The position numbers and the translations under genes are program-made. The notes under the pieces were generated by a model. It was not told the origin of the DNA. It did no database searches and saw only the letters and a list, made by a program, of their open reading frames with translations. From Rhodoluna sp. (lineage in GTDB: Bacteria; Actinomycetota; Actinomycetes; Actinomycetales; Microbacteriaceae), in assembly GCA_017984715.1 (NCBI GenBank), contig JAGNYY010000004.1, positions 1-23,157 on the forward strand: DNA of 23,157 bases, in the 5' to 3' direction. Below, in pieces: positions 14,426 to 22,444 of the stretch (its first letter is position 1; each line of letters starts with the position of its first letter).

Positions 14426-15763
14426 ATGAAGTTCCTCAAAGCTACCGCTGCGGTTGTAACTGCAGCTGCGCTAGTGGGCGGCATGAGCGTAGTTGCTCAG
14501 GCTGCACCAAAGGCATCAGGCACCATCACCTACGGTCTCTGGGATTCAAACCAGAAGGCAGGCTACGTAGCCTGTGCCGCAGCATTCAAGAAGGCCTCTG
14601 GCGTAACCGTGAAGGTTGAGCAGATTGGTTGGGATGACTACTGGACCAAGGTCAACGCTGGATTCGTTTCTGGCAAGGGCTACGACGTATTCACCTCTCA
14701 CCTAGCATTCTTCCCAGAGTTCGCTGCAAAGAAGCAGATCTTGCCTCTAACCAGCTACATCAAGCGCGACAAGGTAGTTGTTGACGCAACCTACCAGCCA
14801 GGTCTTGCTGCTCTATGGCGCGACCCTAAGGGTGTTCAGTACGGTCTTCCAAAGGACTTCGACACCATCGCCGTGTTCTACAACAAGCAGCTAACCGAGG
14901 CTGCTGGCATCTCAGCTAAGACCATGTCTTCATTGACCTGGAACCCAACTGACGGTGGCACCTACGAGAAGACCATCGCTCACCTAACCGTTGACAAGAA
15001 CGGCAAGCGCGGAGACGAAGCTGGCTTCGACAAGACCAAGGTTGCAACCTACGGTATCTGGATGGAAGGCTCAGGCGGCGGCGACGGACAGACCCAGTGG
15101 TCATTCCTTGCTGCTTCAAACGGCTGGAAGGTCAACGACGGCCCATGGAACAACAACTTCCACTACGACTCACCAAAGCTAGCTGCAACCATCAAGTGGT
15201 GGCACTCGCTAACTGAGAAGGGCTACATGCCTACCTTTGCACAGCAGAACGGTGTTGGCTGGAGCGACCAGCTAGCCGCTGGCAAGGTTGCAATGGCTAC
15301 CAACGGTTCATGGATGACCGGATCAGTGTTCGGCGCTAAGAGCGACAAGTTCACCCCTGCCCTAGCTCCAACTCCAGTTGGTCCTACCGGCAAGCGTGCA
15401 TCGATGTACAACGGTCTTGCAGACAACATCTACAAGGGCACCAAGAACCCAGAAGCTGCATGGCAGTGGGTTAAGTACCTTGGTTCAGCTGCATGTCAGG
15501 ACGTAATCGCTTCGAAGGCAACCGTCTTCCCTGCGATCCCTTCGTCAACCAAGAAGGCTGTTGCAGCCTTCACCAAGAAGGGCATTGACGTCAACCCGTT
15601 CTACGTTCACATCACCGGCAAGACCACATTCTTGTTCCCAATCGGTGACAAGAAGTCACAGCGCAACGACATCATCAACCCGGTCATGGACTCAATCATG
15701 TCTGGCAAGTCAGATGTCTCATCTCTTGTTGAAATGAACAAGAAGGTAAAGGCGCTGTTCTAG
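14426..15763 (+). CDS. Extracellular sugar-binding protein of the ABC transporter (non-lipoprotein form)
   Basis: A 445-aa family 1 solute-binding protein that captures the sugar outside the membrane and delivers it to the MalF/MalG-type permeases. The N-terminus MKFLKATAAVV... is a Sec signal peptide with a likely cleavage after A-Q-A26. There is no lipobox cysteine; the first Cys is residue 50 and the only other one seen is Cys357, so a disulfide is possible. Mature-domain landmarks are WDDYWTKVNAGFVSGKGYDVFTS near residue 70 and YGLPKDFDTIAVFYNKQLTEAAG near residue 137, both typical of CUT1 binding proteins. Codon choice is strikingly uniform, suggesting high expression. The gene is last in the operon and followed by a strong terminator. 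Ligand is inferred from context to be a galactoside. Confidence 0.93.
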   Translation: MKFLKATAAVVTAAALVGGMSVVAQAAPKASGTITYGLWDSNQKAGYVACAAAFKKASGVTVKVEQIGWDDYWTKVNAGFVSGKGYDVFTSHLAFFPEFAAKKQILPLTSYIKRDKVVVDATYQPGLAALWRDPKGVQYGLPKDFDTIAVFYNKQLTEAAGISAKTMSSLTWNPTDGGTYEKTIAHLTVDKNGKRGDEAGFDKTKVATYGIWMEGSGGGDGQTQWSFLAASNGWKVNDGPWNNNFHYDSPKLAATIKWWHSLTEKGYMPTFAQQNGVGWSDQLAAGKVAMATNGSWMTGSVFGAKSDKFTPALAPTPVGPTGKRASMYNGLADNIYKGTKNPEAAWQWVKYLGSAACQDVIASKATVFPAIPSSTKKAVAAFTKKGIDVNPFYVHITGKTTFLFPIGDKKSQRNDIINPVMDSIMSGKSDVSSLVEMNKKVKALF

Positions 15764-15790
15764 TAACAAGCAACACTCCTAGTAAGTAAG

Positions 15791-15832
15791 GAAACCCGGT
15801 GGAGAAACCTTTCCCTCCACCGGGTTTCTTTT
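15791..15832 (+). terminator. Strong intrinsic terminator after the transporter operon
   Basis: A perfect 14-bp stem joins GAAACCCGGTGGAG (15791-15804) and CTCCACCGGGTTTC (15815-15828) across a 10-nt loop, followed by TTTT at 15829-15832. The stem base is A-rich on the left and T-rich on the right, so it could also act on the other strand. It separates the transporter transcript from the glycosidase cluster. Confidence 0.93.
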
Positions 15833-15874
15833 CTAGGCTCTAACTAAGCGCACCGATCAAAAAGGAATCTTCCG
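15833..15874 (+). promoter_or_regulatory. Short leader before the glycosidase operon
   Basis: Only 42 bp lie between the terminator and the GH36 start. AAAGGA at 15861-15866 is a good ribosome-binding site 8 nt before ATG. TAGGCT and TAACTA at 15834-15846 are weak -10 candidates, and any -35 would have to lie inside the terminator stem. No TTTTGTGAA-type operator is seen. Expression may come from terminator read-through, a weak promoter here, or one hidden upstream. Confidence 0.4.
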
Positions 15875-17995
15875 ATGTCTCAAACCCCAGAATCTTTTGA
15901 AATCAAATCAGACGGCGTCCAGCTCGTTGTGAACGTTGCCAGCGGAACCCCAGTGGTTCTGCATTGGGGTAGTGACCTCGGGGGAAATTTAGACGCCAGC
16001 CAGCTAAATGTTGCAATGCAGGAAGGCGTTCCGCACGCTGACCTCGATGCATTTCAGAACCCTGGTGTGTGGCGTGAAAATGCGCGAGGCTTTTTGGGTC
16101 GACCTGCTCTTCAAGGGCATCGAGCAGGCCAAGACTGGTCGCAGATGTTCGACATCGCCGAAGTAAAAACCTCGGCCAACACAATTTTTGTTCGAAGCGA
16201 AGACCTCTCAGCAGGTCTCGAGGTTTCGGTGTTGTTTGAAATCACCAGCTCGGGAATCCTTCGAATTTCTCAAACTTTGAAAAATAGCGGATCATCGCCT
16301 TTCTCGCTGAATGATCTGACTAGCTGGCTTCCGCTGCCAGACTACGCAACCGAAACCATGGACTTCACCGGTCGCTGGGTCAAAGAACGCCAGCCTCAGC
16401 GTCGTGAAATTCAGGTCGGAACCTGGGCTCGTGAAATTCGCGAGGGTCGATCTGGTCACGATTACACAATCGTCCAACTCGCCATGACCAAAGATGCCGA
16501 CTACCAGCGCGGTGAGGTTTGGTCGATGGGCCTCCAGTGGAGTGGAAACACTCGCCACGTGATTGAGCGTCAACCAACTGGTCGAACCACAATGGGTGCG
16601 GGTGAACTGTTGCTTCCAGGCGAAGTTCAGTTGGCGCCGGGTGAAACTTATGAAGCTCCAGTTGTGGTGGCCACTTATTCGGCTGAAGGCATCGACGGCA
16701 TCACCGATCGTCACTACCGCTGGCTGCGTTCGCGCCCAACCCATCCGAGCAAGGTTCGCCCACGTCCACTCACTCTGAACGTTTGGGAGGCGGTCTATTT
16801 TGACCACAATCTCGAGAAGCTGACTCAGCTAGCGGATGTGGCTCAAAGCATTGGCGTCGAGCGTTTCGTGCTCGATGACGGCTGGTTCGGAGCCCGCCGT
16901 GATGACCACAGGGGTCTCGGCGACTGGGTTGTCTCCAAGGATGTCTGGCCGAACGGCCTCAAGCCTCTAATTGATGTAGTCAAGTCTCGAGGCATGGAAT
17001 TCGGTCTGTGGTTTGAGGGTGAAATGGTCAACCCCGACTCAGACCTCTATCGCGCGCACCCAGAGTGGATTCTTCACGTTGGCGATCGCGTGCCACCAGA
17101 GGGTCGATTCCAGCAGGTGTTGGACATCACTCATCAAGGTGCTTACGACCACGTTTTCGGGCAGGTAGACGCCATCCTTAGCGAATACGACATTGCCTAC
17201 ATCAAGTGGGATCACAACCGCACTTTGACCGAAGCGGCACACCTGGGGCAGGCTGCCGTTCGCGAGCAGACCAAGGCTATCTATCGTTTATTCGACGAGT
17301 TGAAGCTTCGTCACCCAGGGTTGGAAATCGAATCCTGCTCATCGGGTGGTGGTCGAATCGACCTAGGAATGGTTGACCACGCAGATCGATTCTGGACTTC
17401 CGACTGCAATGACGCGCTCGAGCGTCAGTACATTCAGCGTTATACCCAGTTTGCGATTCCCCCTGAGATGTTGGGTTCGCACATCGGCCCGACCCACTCG
17501 CACACCACGCACCGAACCCATGACCTATCGTTCCGTGCAATCACGGCACTATTTGGCCACGCCGGTCTTGAATGGGACCTTACCGAGACCACACCAGAAG
17601 AGCGCAAGGTGCTGACTTCATGGGCTTCCTACTACAAGGCAAACCGTGACCTTCTGCACAACGGAAAGATGATTCGAGTAGAGCAGCCTGACGACTCTGC
17701 ATTCGTTCACGGAGTGGTGGCACAAGATAAGTCGCGAGCGATTTTCGCTCTGGCGACTCTTCGCGGAATGCCAGGCATGACCCCAAACGCATTGCGCATC
17801 GAAGGCCTAGACCCAGCAGCAAACTACCGAGTCAAGATGGTGCAGCCAGCTGGTGCGCCGCAATACGTTCACCGCCAGATGCCGAAGTGGCTTGACGGTG
17901 TTGTTCTGACCGGCGCTGCGCTTTCAAAGGTTGGCCTTCGTCCGCCAATCTTGGCACCCGAAAACGCGATTCTGATCGAAGCAGAAAGAGTCTAA
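15875..17995 (+). CDS. Alpha-galactosidase, glycoside hydrolase family 36
   Basis: A 706-aa retaining alpha-galactosidase that releases terminal alpha-linked galactose from melibiose, raffinose-type or galactosyl-glycerol compounds. The N-terminal beta-sandwich ends near residue 300 and is followed by the (beta/alpha)8 barrel with VLDDGWFGARRDD and FGLWFEGEMVNPDSDL. The nucleophile is Asp446 in YIKWDHNR. The sequence ESCSSGGGRIDLG precedes the acid/base Asp510 in FWTSDCND. The length and domain order fit bacterial GH36. There is no signal peptide or membrane segment, so it acts in the cytoplasm on imported sugar. It is the first gene of the glycosidase cluster, with a good ribosome-binding site, and is followed 2 nt later by the GH42 gene. 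Confidence 0.96.
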   Translation: MSQTPESFEIKSDGVQLVVNVASGTPVVLHWGSDLGGNLDASQLNVAMQEGVPHADLDAFQNPGVWRENARGFLGRPALQGHRAGQDWSQMFDIAEVKTSANTIFVRSEDLSAGLEVSVLFEITSSGILRISQTLKNSGSSPFSLNDLTSWLPLPDYATETMDFTGRWVKERQPQRREIQVGTWAREIREGRSGHDYTIVQLAMTKDADYQRGEVWSMGLQWSGNTRHVIERQPTGRTTMGAGELLLPGEVQLAPGETYEAPVVVATYSAEGIDGITDRHYRWLRSRPTHPSKVRPRPLTLNVWEAVYFDHNLEKLTQLADVAQSIGVERFVLDDGWFGARRDDHRGLGDWVVSKDVWPNGLKPLIDVVKSRGMEFGLWFEGEMVNPDSDLYRAHPEWILHVGDRVPPEGRFQQVLDITHQGAYDHVFGQVDAILSEYDIAYIKWDHNRTLTEAAHLGQAAVREQTKAIYRLFDELKLRHPGLEIESCSSGGGRIDLGMVDHADRFWTSDCNDALERQYIQRYTQFAIPPEMLGSHIGPTHSHTTHRTHDLSFRAITALFGHAGLEWDLTETTPEERKVLTSWASYYKANRDLLHNGKMIRVEQPDDSAFVHGVVAQDKSRAIFALATLRGMPGMTPNALRIEGLDPAANYRVKMVQPAGAPQYVHRQMPKWLDGVVLTGAALSKVGLRPPILAPENAILIEAERV

Positions 17996-17997
17996 AA

Positions 17998-19899
17998 ATG
18001 CCTCCAGCCATGCCTTCCCAGCTGTTCTACGGCGGCGATTACAACCCAGAACAGTGGAGCAAGGATGTATGGCTGGAGGACATGCGATTAATGCGCGAGG
18101 CAGGTGTCAACCTGGTCACACTCGGAGTCTTTTCGTGGGCGACTATTGAAGTTGCCGATGGCGTCTTCGAGTTCGGCTGGCTCGACGAGATCATTGAATT
18201 GCTCCACGAAAATGGCATCGGTGTAGACCTAGCAACCGCGACGGCGTCGCCACCTGCTTGGCTAACTATTGCAAACCCAGAAGTGCTGCCCGTGAACTAC
18301 AGCGGCACACGCTTGTCACACGGTGGTCGCCAGGGTTATTGCATAAGTTCACCTATCTACAAGGCCAAGACTGGTCAGTTAGCTGCAAAACTGGCCGAGC
18401 GTTACGGCAAGCATCCGGCGATCAAAATGTGGCATGTCAATAACGAGTACGGCTGCCACAACCCAATCTGTTATTGCGATGTCAGCGCGTCGGCCTGGCG
18501 AGTCTGGTTGCAGCGGAAGTATTCGGACTTGGATGCACTAAACAAAGCTTGGGGAACGAATTTTTGGTCACAGAGATATCACCAGTGGGCTGAGATCCTT
18601 CCACCTCGCGAGACTCCGGTAGGAACCTATCCAAACCCAACCATGGTGCTCGACTATCGCAGGTTCAGCAATGACGAGATCTTGAGCCTCTACGTCAACG
18701 AGCGCGACGCCATCCGTGCAATCGATTCATCGCACCCAATCACTACAAACTTCATGTCAATGAAGCACACGAGCGTGCTCGATTATTGGCAATGGGCCAG
18801 CGAAGTAGATTTTGTTGCGACTGACCACTATTTGATCGCAGAAGATGAACGAAACTTTATCGACCTGGCGTTTCAGGCAGATCTAACCCGAGGTTTCGCC
18901 GGAGGAAAGCCTTGGTTGCTCATGGAGCACTCCACCAGCGCCGTGAACTGGCAGGATCGCAACCTTCCCAAGGCGCGTGGAGAAATGCTGGCCAACTCGC
19001 TATCGCACGTGGCCAGGGGGTCCAATGGTGCGATGTTCTTTCAGTGGCGGCAGTCGATTAGCGGTTCCGAAAAATTTCATTCAGCCATGGTGCCTCACAC
19101 TGGAGAGCAGAGCAGGGTCTGGAAAAACGTCAAGGAACTAGGCGGCAAGTTAGGCGAATTGACTGAGCTGGCTAGCGCTGAGACCGAAGCAGCCGAAGTT
19201 GCGATGATTTTTGATTACCAGTCTTGGTGGGCGCTCTCGCAACGAAACCTTCCAAGCACCTCGATTGATTACCCCGAGCTTGCGCACGACTGGTATCGAG
19301 CTCTATGGGATCTTGGTGTTCGAGTTGACTTTGTGGCCCCTGGTTCAACGGCCCAGCAGCTGGCGAAGTACAAAATGGTGCTTGCCCCAATGCTCTATCT
19401 ACTTGATTCCAAGGCAGAACAAGAGTTGATCCACTATTCAGAAAATGGTGGCTACCTTGTTGCCTCCTATTTCACCGGAATCTCGGATGAGGTTGATGCT
19501 GTCAAGCTCGGCGGTTACGGTGGCAAGTTGGTTCGCGACTGTCTTGGTGTTTTCGTCGATGAGTTCGCCCCCGTTCGAGTCGGCGAATCAGTTCACCTGA
19601 GCAACGGAATGTCAGCCACTGAGTGGTCACAATTTGCATCTGTGACCAGCGCTAGTCTCACAGCGAGCTTTGTCGGTGGCGTTGCAGACGGGTCGGCCGC
19701 GATTGCCCAGTCAACTACTGGCACTTATGTTGGCACGCGTCTCGATGATGACTCGAACCTCGACCTGTTTCACAACATCGTCAACTCGCTCGGCATCTTG
19801 ATTCGTGGTGGAGGTGGGGTTGAGGTGATTAGACGTGGCCAACTCGAAATTGCCATCGACCACAACACCAATTCGGTTTCTTGGTCAAAGAATGACTAA
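17998..19899 (+). CDS. Beta-galactosidase, glycoside hydrolase family 42
   Basis: A 633-aa GH42 enzyme that removes beta-linked galactose. The N-terminal barrel begins FYGGDYNPEQW. The acid/base is Glu150 in HVNNEYG and the nucleophile Glu310 in LLMEHS, close to the positions known in Thermus A4 beta-galactosidase. Cysteines in GYCISS and CHNPICYCD resemble the metal site of that family, though the last ligand of the Thermus pattern appears to be absent. A central trimerisation domain (from about 390, MIFDYQSWWAL) and a C-terminal beta domain follow; the protein is slightly short for the family. There is no signal peptide, so it is cytoplasmic. ATG 17998 lies 2 nt after GH36; ATG 18010 is an alternative. 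It overlaps the next gene by 8 nt. Confidence 0.96.
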   Translation: MPPAMPSQLFYGGDYNPEQWSKDVWLEDMRLMREAGVNLVTLGVFSWATIEVADGVFEFGWLDEIIELLHENGIGVDLATATASPPAWLTIANPEVLPVNYSGTRLSHGGRQGYCISSPIYKAKTGQLAAKLAERYGKHPAIKMWHVNNEYGCHNPICYCDVSASAWRVWLQRKYSDLDALNKAWGTNFWSQRYHQWAEILPPRETPVGTYPNPTMVLDYRRFSNDEILSLYVNERDAIRAIDSSHPITTNFMSMKHTSVLDYWQWASEVDFVATDHYLIAEDERNFIDLAFQADLTRGFAGGKPWLLMEHSTSAVNWQDRNLPKARGEMLANSLSHVARGSNGAMFFQWRQSISGSEKFHSAMVPHTGEQSRVWKNVKELGGKLGELTELASAETEAAEVAMIFDYQSWWALSQRNLPSTSIDYPELAHDWYRALWDLGVRVDFVAPGSTAQQLAKYKMVLAPMLYLLDSKAEQELIHYSENGGYLVASYFTGISDEVDAVKLGGYGGKLVRDCLGVFVDEFAPVRVGESVHLSNGMSATEWSQFASVTSASLTASFVGGVADGSAAIAQSTTGTYVGTRLDDDSNLDLFHNIVNSLGILIRGGGGVEVIRRGQLEIAIDHNTNSVSWSKND

Positions 19900-21325
19900 T
19901 CGCAGGTTCTACACAATTCTGGCAGCGGGCCTATTCGTTGGCTTCGCACTCAGGTACTGGTTAGCTTTTGTCGTCTTCTTGAATCAGGGTTTTGCCTGGG
20001 ACATGGCAACCTTCGCGAGCTGGATGGACACCATCCGGTTCGAAGGCTTCAATGCCTTTGCCGTCGACCCCGGCATCAACTATCCGCCGGTGTTCACCGA
20101 CATCCTGGCTTTGTTGAACTGGATTGGCGACTGGTCTGGAATTTCTCCATACCTGCTGATGAAGTGGCCTTCGGTTGTCGCGGATATTGGCATTGGATTC
20201 GTTATTGCCGTCGCCGGTCGCCGATGGTTCGGCGAGAAGCAGGCGCTAATAGCGGCAGCGGCCTATTTGTTCTTGCCGATTACCTGGTATGACTCTGCGA
20301 TCTGGGGTCAGGTCGACTCGCTATCTATGTTGCCGATGCTCTTGTCGCTTGTTTTCTTGATCGAGAAGAAGCCAGAGTGGTCTCTGGTTTTCTTCGTAGT
20401 CGCCGTGCTCACCAAACCTCAAGGTGCCCTCATCCTCTTGATTCTGGTTCCGGTTTTGATTGGCCAATTCATTCAGCGCGAGTTGAAACTCAGGAGATTG
20501 GCAACTTCAATTGGTGCCGCACTTGCCACTTTCGCTGTGATTGCCATGCCCTGGTCGCTCGAAAGCTACCTTGGTGAATCGAACAAAGGCCTAGCTTCCA
20601 TTCCGCTGGTTGGTGATTTGCTCGGCCTAGCTGTCCAATATTTCTCGACCGCTGGGATGTTCCCAGTGCTCACCGCGAATGCTTTCAATATTTGGGCTGG
20701 GGTTGGCGAGATTCCACTTGCGCAACAAATCCAGGATGGCCAGGTGTTCTGGCTGACCGATGAATATCCGGTTTTTGGGGTTCCCGCTCAAGCCATCGGC
20801 GGTGTTTTGTTCCTCGGTGTCACCGGGCTCATCGTCTGGTTATTGGTCAAGCGACACTCGGCTCAGCAGGTTCTGCTTGGTTCCGCCACGCTATTGGTGG
20901 CTTTCTTCGCACTGCCAACTCGCGTCCATGAGCGCTATCTGGCTCAGGCTTTTGCGATTCTTGCTCTGGTATGGGTTGCGACCAATGGGCGCCGACTATT
21001 TCTCGGTGTTCTGGCTCTGGCAAACACTCTCAACCTGCATGCGATTCTTGCAGCCGATTTGCGGGTCGAGACTGTCTCGGCAACATCGGCGCCGATTGCA
21101 TCAGGCCTAGGGCAAATCGTCGCGTCAAACCCCATCATCGCGGTCACCGGAAACTCGCCTGAGTTTTATGCCATCGAGTGGGTGCGGCTCGATGCAACAT
21201 TCGCCCGAACCGAGTGGGTGGTCTGGGCGATAATCGTGATTCACACCCTTGCCTTCGCGCTCGTCCTCCTTGATTACCTAAGGGCAAACGAAATCAATCT
21301 GTTCAAGAGAAAGACAACCTTATGA
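19892..21325 (+). CDS. Multi-pass membrane glycosyltransferase, GT-C type (Gpi18-like mannosyltransferase superfamily)
   Basis: A 477-aa protein with about ten or more hydrophobic segments. After the first helix comes a loop with acidic residues (FAWDMATFASWMD, Asp37 and Asp46) and then NYPPVFTDI. Further on are WYDSAIWGQVDSLSM, VLTKPQGALIL and TRVHERYLAQAF. These W.S.IWGQ.D, KPQ and HERY motifs are characteristic of polyprenyl-phosphate-sugar-dependent GT-C enzymes related to Gpi18/COG5542. Such proteins move a sugar from a lipid carrier to an extracytoplasmic glycan, glycolipid or protein. The sugar is unknown. ATG 19892 is preferred over the longer frame from 19835, which would overlap GH42 by 65 nt. 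The chosen start overlaps GH42 by 8 nt (ATGACTAA), and the end overlaps GH27 by 4 nt (ATGA), so translation is coupled on both sides. Confidence 0.85.
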   Translation: MTNRRFYTILAAGLFVGFALRYWLAFVVFLNQGFAWDMATFASWMDTIRFEGFNAFAVDPGINYPPVFTDILALLNWIGDWSGISPYLLMKWPSVVADIGIGFVIAVAGRRWFGEKQALIAAAAYLFLPITWYDSAIWGQVDSLSMLPMLLSLVFLIEKKPEWSLVFFVVAVLTKPQGALILLILVPVLIGQFIQRELKLRRLATSIGAALATFAVIAMPWSLESYLGESNKGLASIPLVGDLLGLAVQYFSTAGMFPVLTANAFNIWAGVGEIPLAQQIQDGQVFWLTDEYPVFGVPAQAIGGVLFLGVTGLIVWLLVKRHSAQQVLLGSATLLVAFFALPTRVHERYLAQAFAILALVWVATNGRRLFLGVLALANTLNLHAILAADLRVETVSATSAPIASGLGQIVASNPIIAVTGNSPEFYAIEWVRLDATFARTEWVVWAIIVIHTLAFALVLLDYLRANEINLFKRKTTL

Positions 21326-22440
21326 CCCTCGCGCAGCGCCCGCCAATGGGTTGGAACTCATGGAACTACGGGCTAAATGAGAACAATCGTGCTGACTTTT
21401 CTCGCCTCACAGAGAAGTCGATGCTCGAGCAGGCGCAGGCCATGGTTGACACCGGAATGCTTGCTGCCGGATACGAATATTTCGTGCTTGACGACGGTTA
21501 TCAGAATGCTCGTCGTGATTGGCAAGGGCGACTTCAAGGTCACGCGTTGCGATTCCGGCACGGAATCCCTCAATTGGTCAACGACGTTAAGGCGCTTGGA
21601 TTAAAGTTCGGCCTCTATTCTGTGCCAGGCACGCTAACCTGCGCCCAGCAATACGACGATTACGTTGCCGGTGACCTTGGTTCGCTAAATCACGAACGAA
21701 TCGATGCTCAGGCTTTTGCCGAGTGGGGAATCGACTACGTCAAATACGACTGGTGTCGCGCGCACCTGAATGATGGTCTTGTTCCTGAAGTTGCATTCAA
21801 GAAGATGGCTGATGAGCTTCGAGCCACCGGCCGCGACATCGTTTACTCGATCTCAGAATATGGTTTCTGGAAGCCTCACGAGTGGGCCCCAAAATTCACG
21901 AACATGTGGCGCACCACCGATGATCTTTTTGCCGATTGGGATTCTCTGATGAGAACCCTCGATTTGCAGGAGCCTTTGTACCCGTACTCACGCCCGGGTG
22001 CTTGGAACGACCCTGACATGCTTCAGGTGGGCAATGGCTCGCTAAGCAGCGCCGAAAACCGAGCTCATTTCTACCTATGGGCCGTGCTCAATGCGCCGCT
22101 AATGGCTGGCAATGACCTAACCCGGATGACTGATGAAGTTCGAGACTTGTTGATTCATCCTGGGGTTATTGAAATTGACCAGGATTGGTCTGGCGAACAG
22201 GGTCGGCTGACCTGGAGCGATGGCGACCTTCAGGTTTGGTCAAAGCGAATGTCGGATGAAGCCGGTGGGGGTTTGGCTGCGGTTCTACTGAATCGCGGTG
22301 ACCAAGCTACAAACTTTGCTCTAACCCAGGCTGTGGGTGAATTCGGCGCTGCAAAGGATGTTTGGTCGGGGGATGCAATCGACCCGGGTTCGAGCGTCGA
22401 AGTGGAGCCGCACGGCGCAGTTCTCTTGCGATTCAGGTAA
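21322..22440 (+). CDS. Alpha-galactosidase, glycoside hydrolase family 27
   Basis: A 372-aa GH27 enzyme. Landmarks are PPMGWNSWN at the N-terminus, FVLDDGYQ near residue 53, FGLYSVPGTLTC near residue 96, the nucleophile Asp143 in YVKYDWC, and RTTDD near 198-202, where Asp201 aligns with the acid/base of rice alpha-galactosidase. RPGAWNDPDMLQVGNG is near residue 225, and a C-terminal beta-sandwich completes it. There is no signal peptide, unlike many eukaryotic and secreted GH27 proteins, so it is probably cytoplasmic. It is a second alpha-galactosidase from a different family than the GH36 four genes earlier in the cluster, suggesting complementary substrates. It starts within the stop of the membrane glycosyltransferase gene and ends 4 nt before the hydrolase gene. 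GH27 also includes beta-L-arabinopyranosidases and isomalto-dextranases, but the context favours alpha-galactosidase. Confidence 0.94.
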   Translation: MTLAQRPPMGWNSWNYGLNENNRADFSRLTEKSMLEQAQAMVDTGMLAAGYEYFVLDDGYQNARRDWQGRLQGHALRFRHGIPQLVNDVKALGLKFGLYSVPGTLTCAQQYDDYVAGDLGSLNHERIDAQAFAEWGIDYVKYDWCRAHLNDGLVPEVAFKKMADELRATGRDIVYSISEYGFWKPHEWAPKFTNMWRTTDDLFADWDSLMRTLDLQEPLYPYSRPGAWNDPDMLQVGNGSLSSAENRAHFYLWAVLNAPLMAGNDLTRMTDEVRDLLIHPGVIEIDQDWSGEQGRLTWSDGDLQVWSKRMSDEAGGGLAAVLLNRGDQATNFALTQAVGEFGAAKDVWSGDAIDPGSSVEVEPHGAVLLRFR

Positions 22441-22444
22441 TGCA

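Noticed and set aside
19835..19891. Longer N-terminus for the membrane glycosyltransferase
   Set aside because: It lies within GH42 coding sequence, is not hydrophobic, and ATG 19892 sits right before the first membrane helix.
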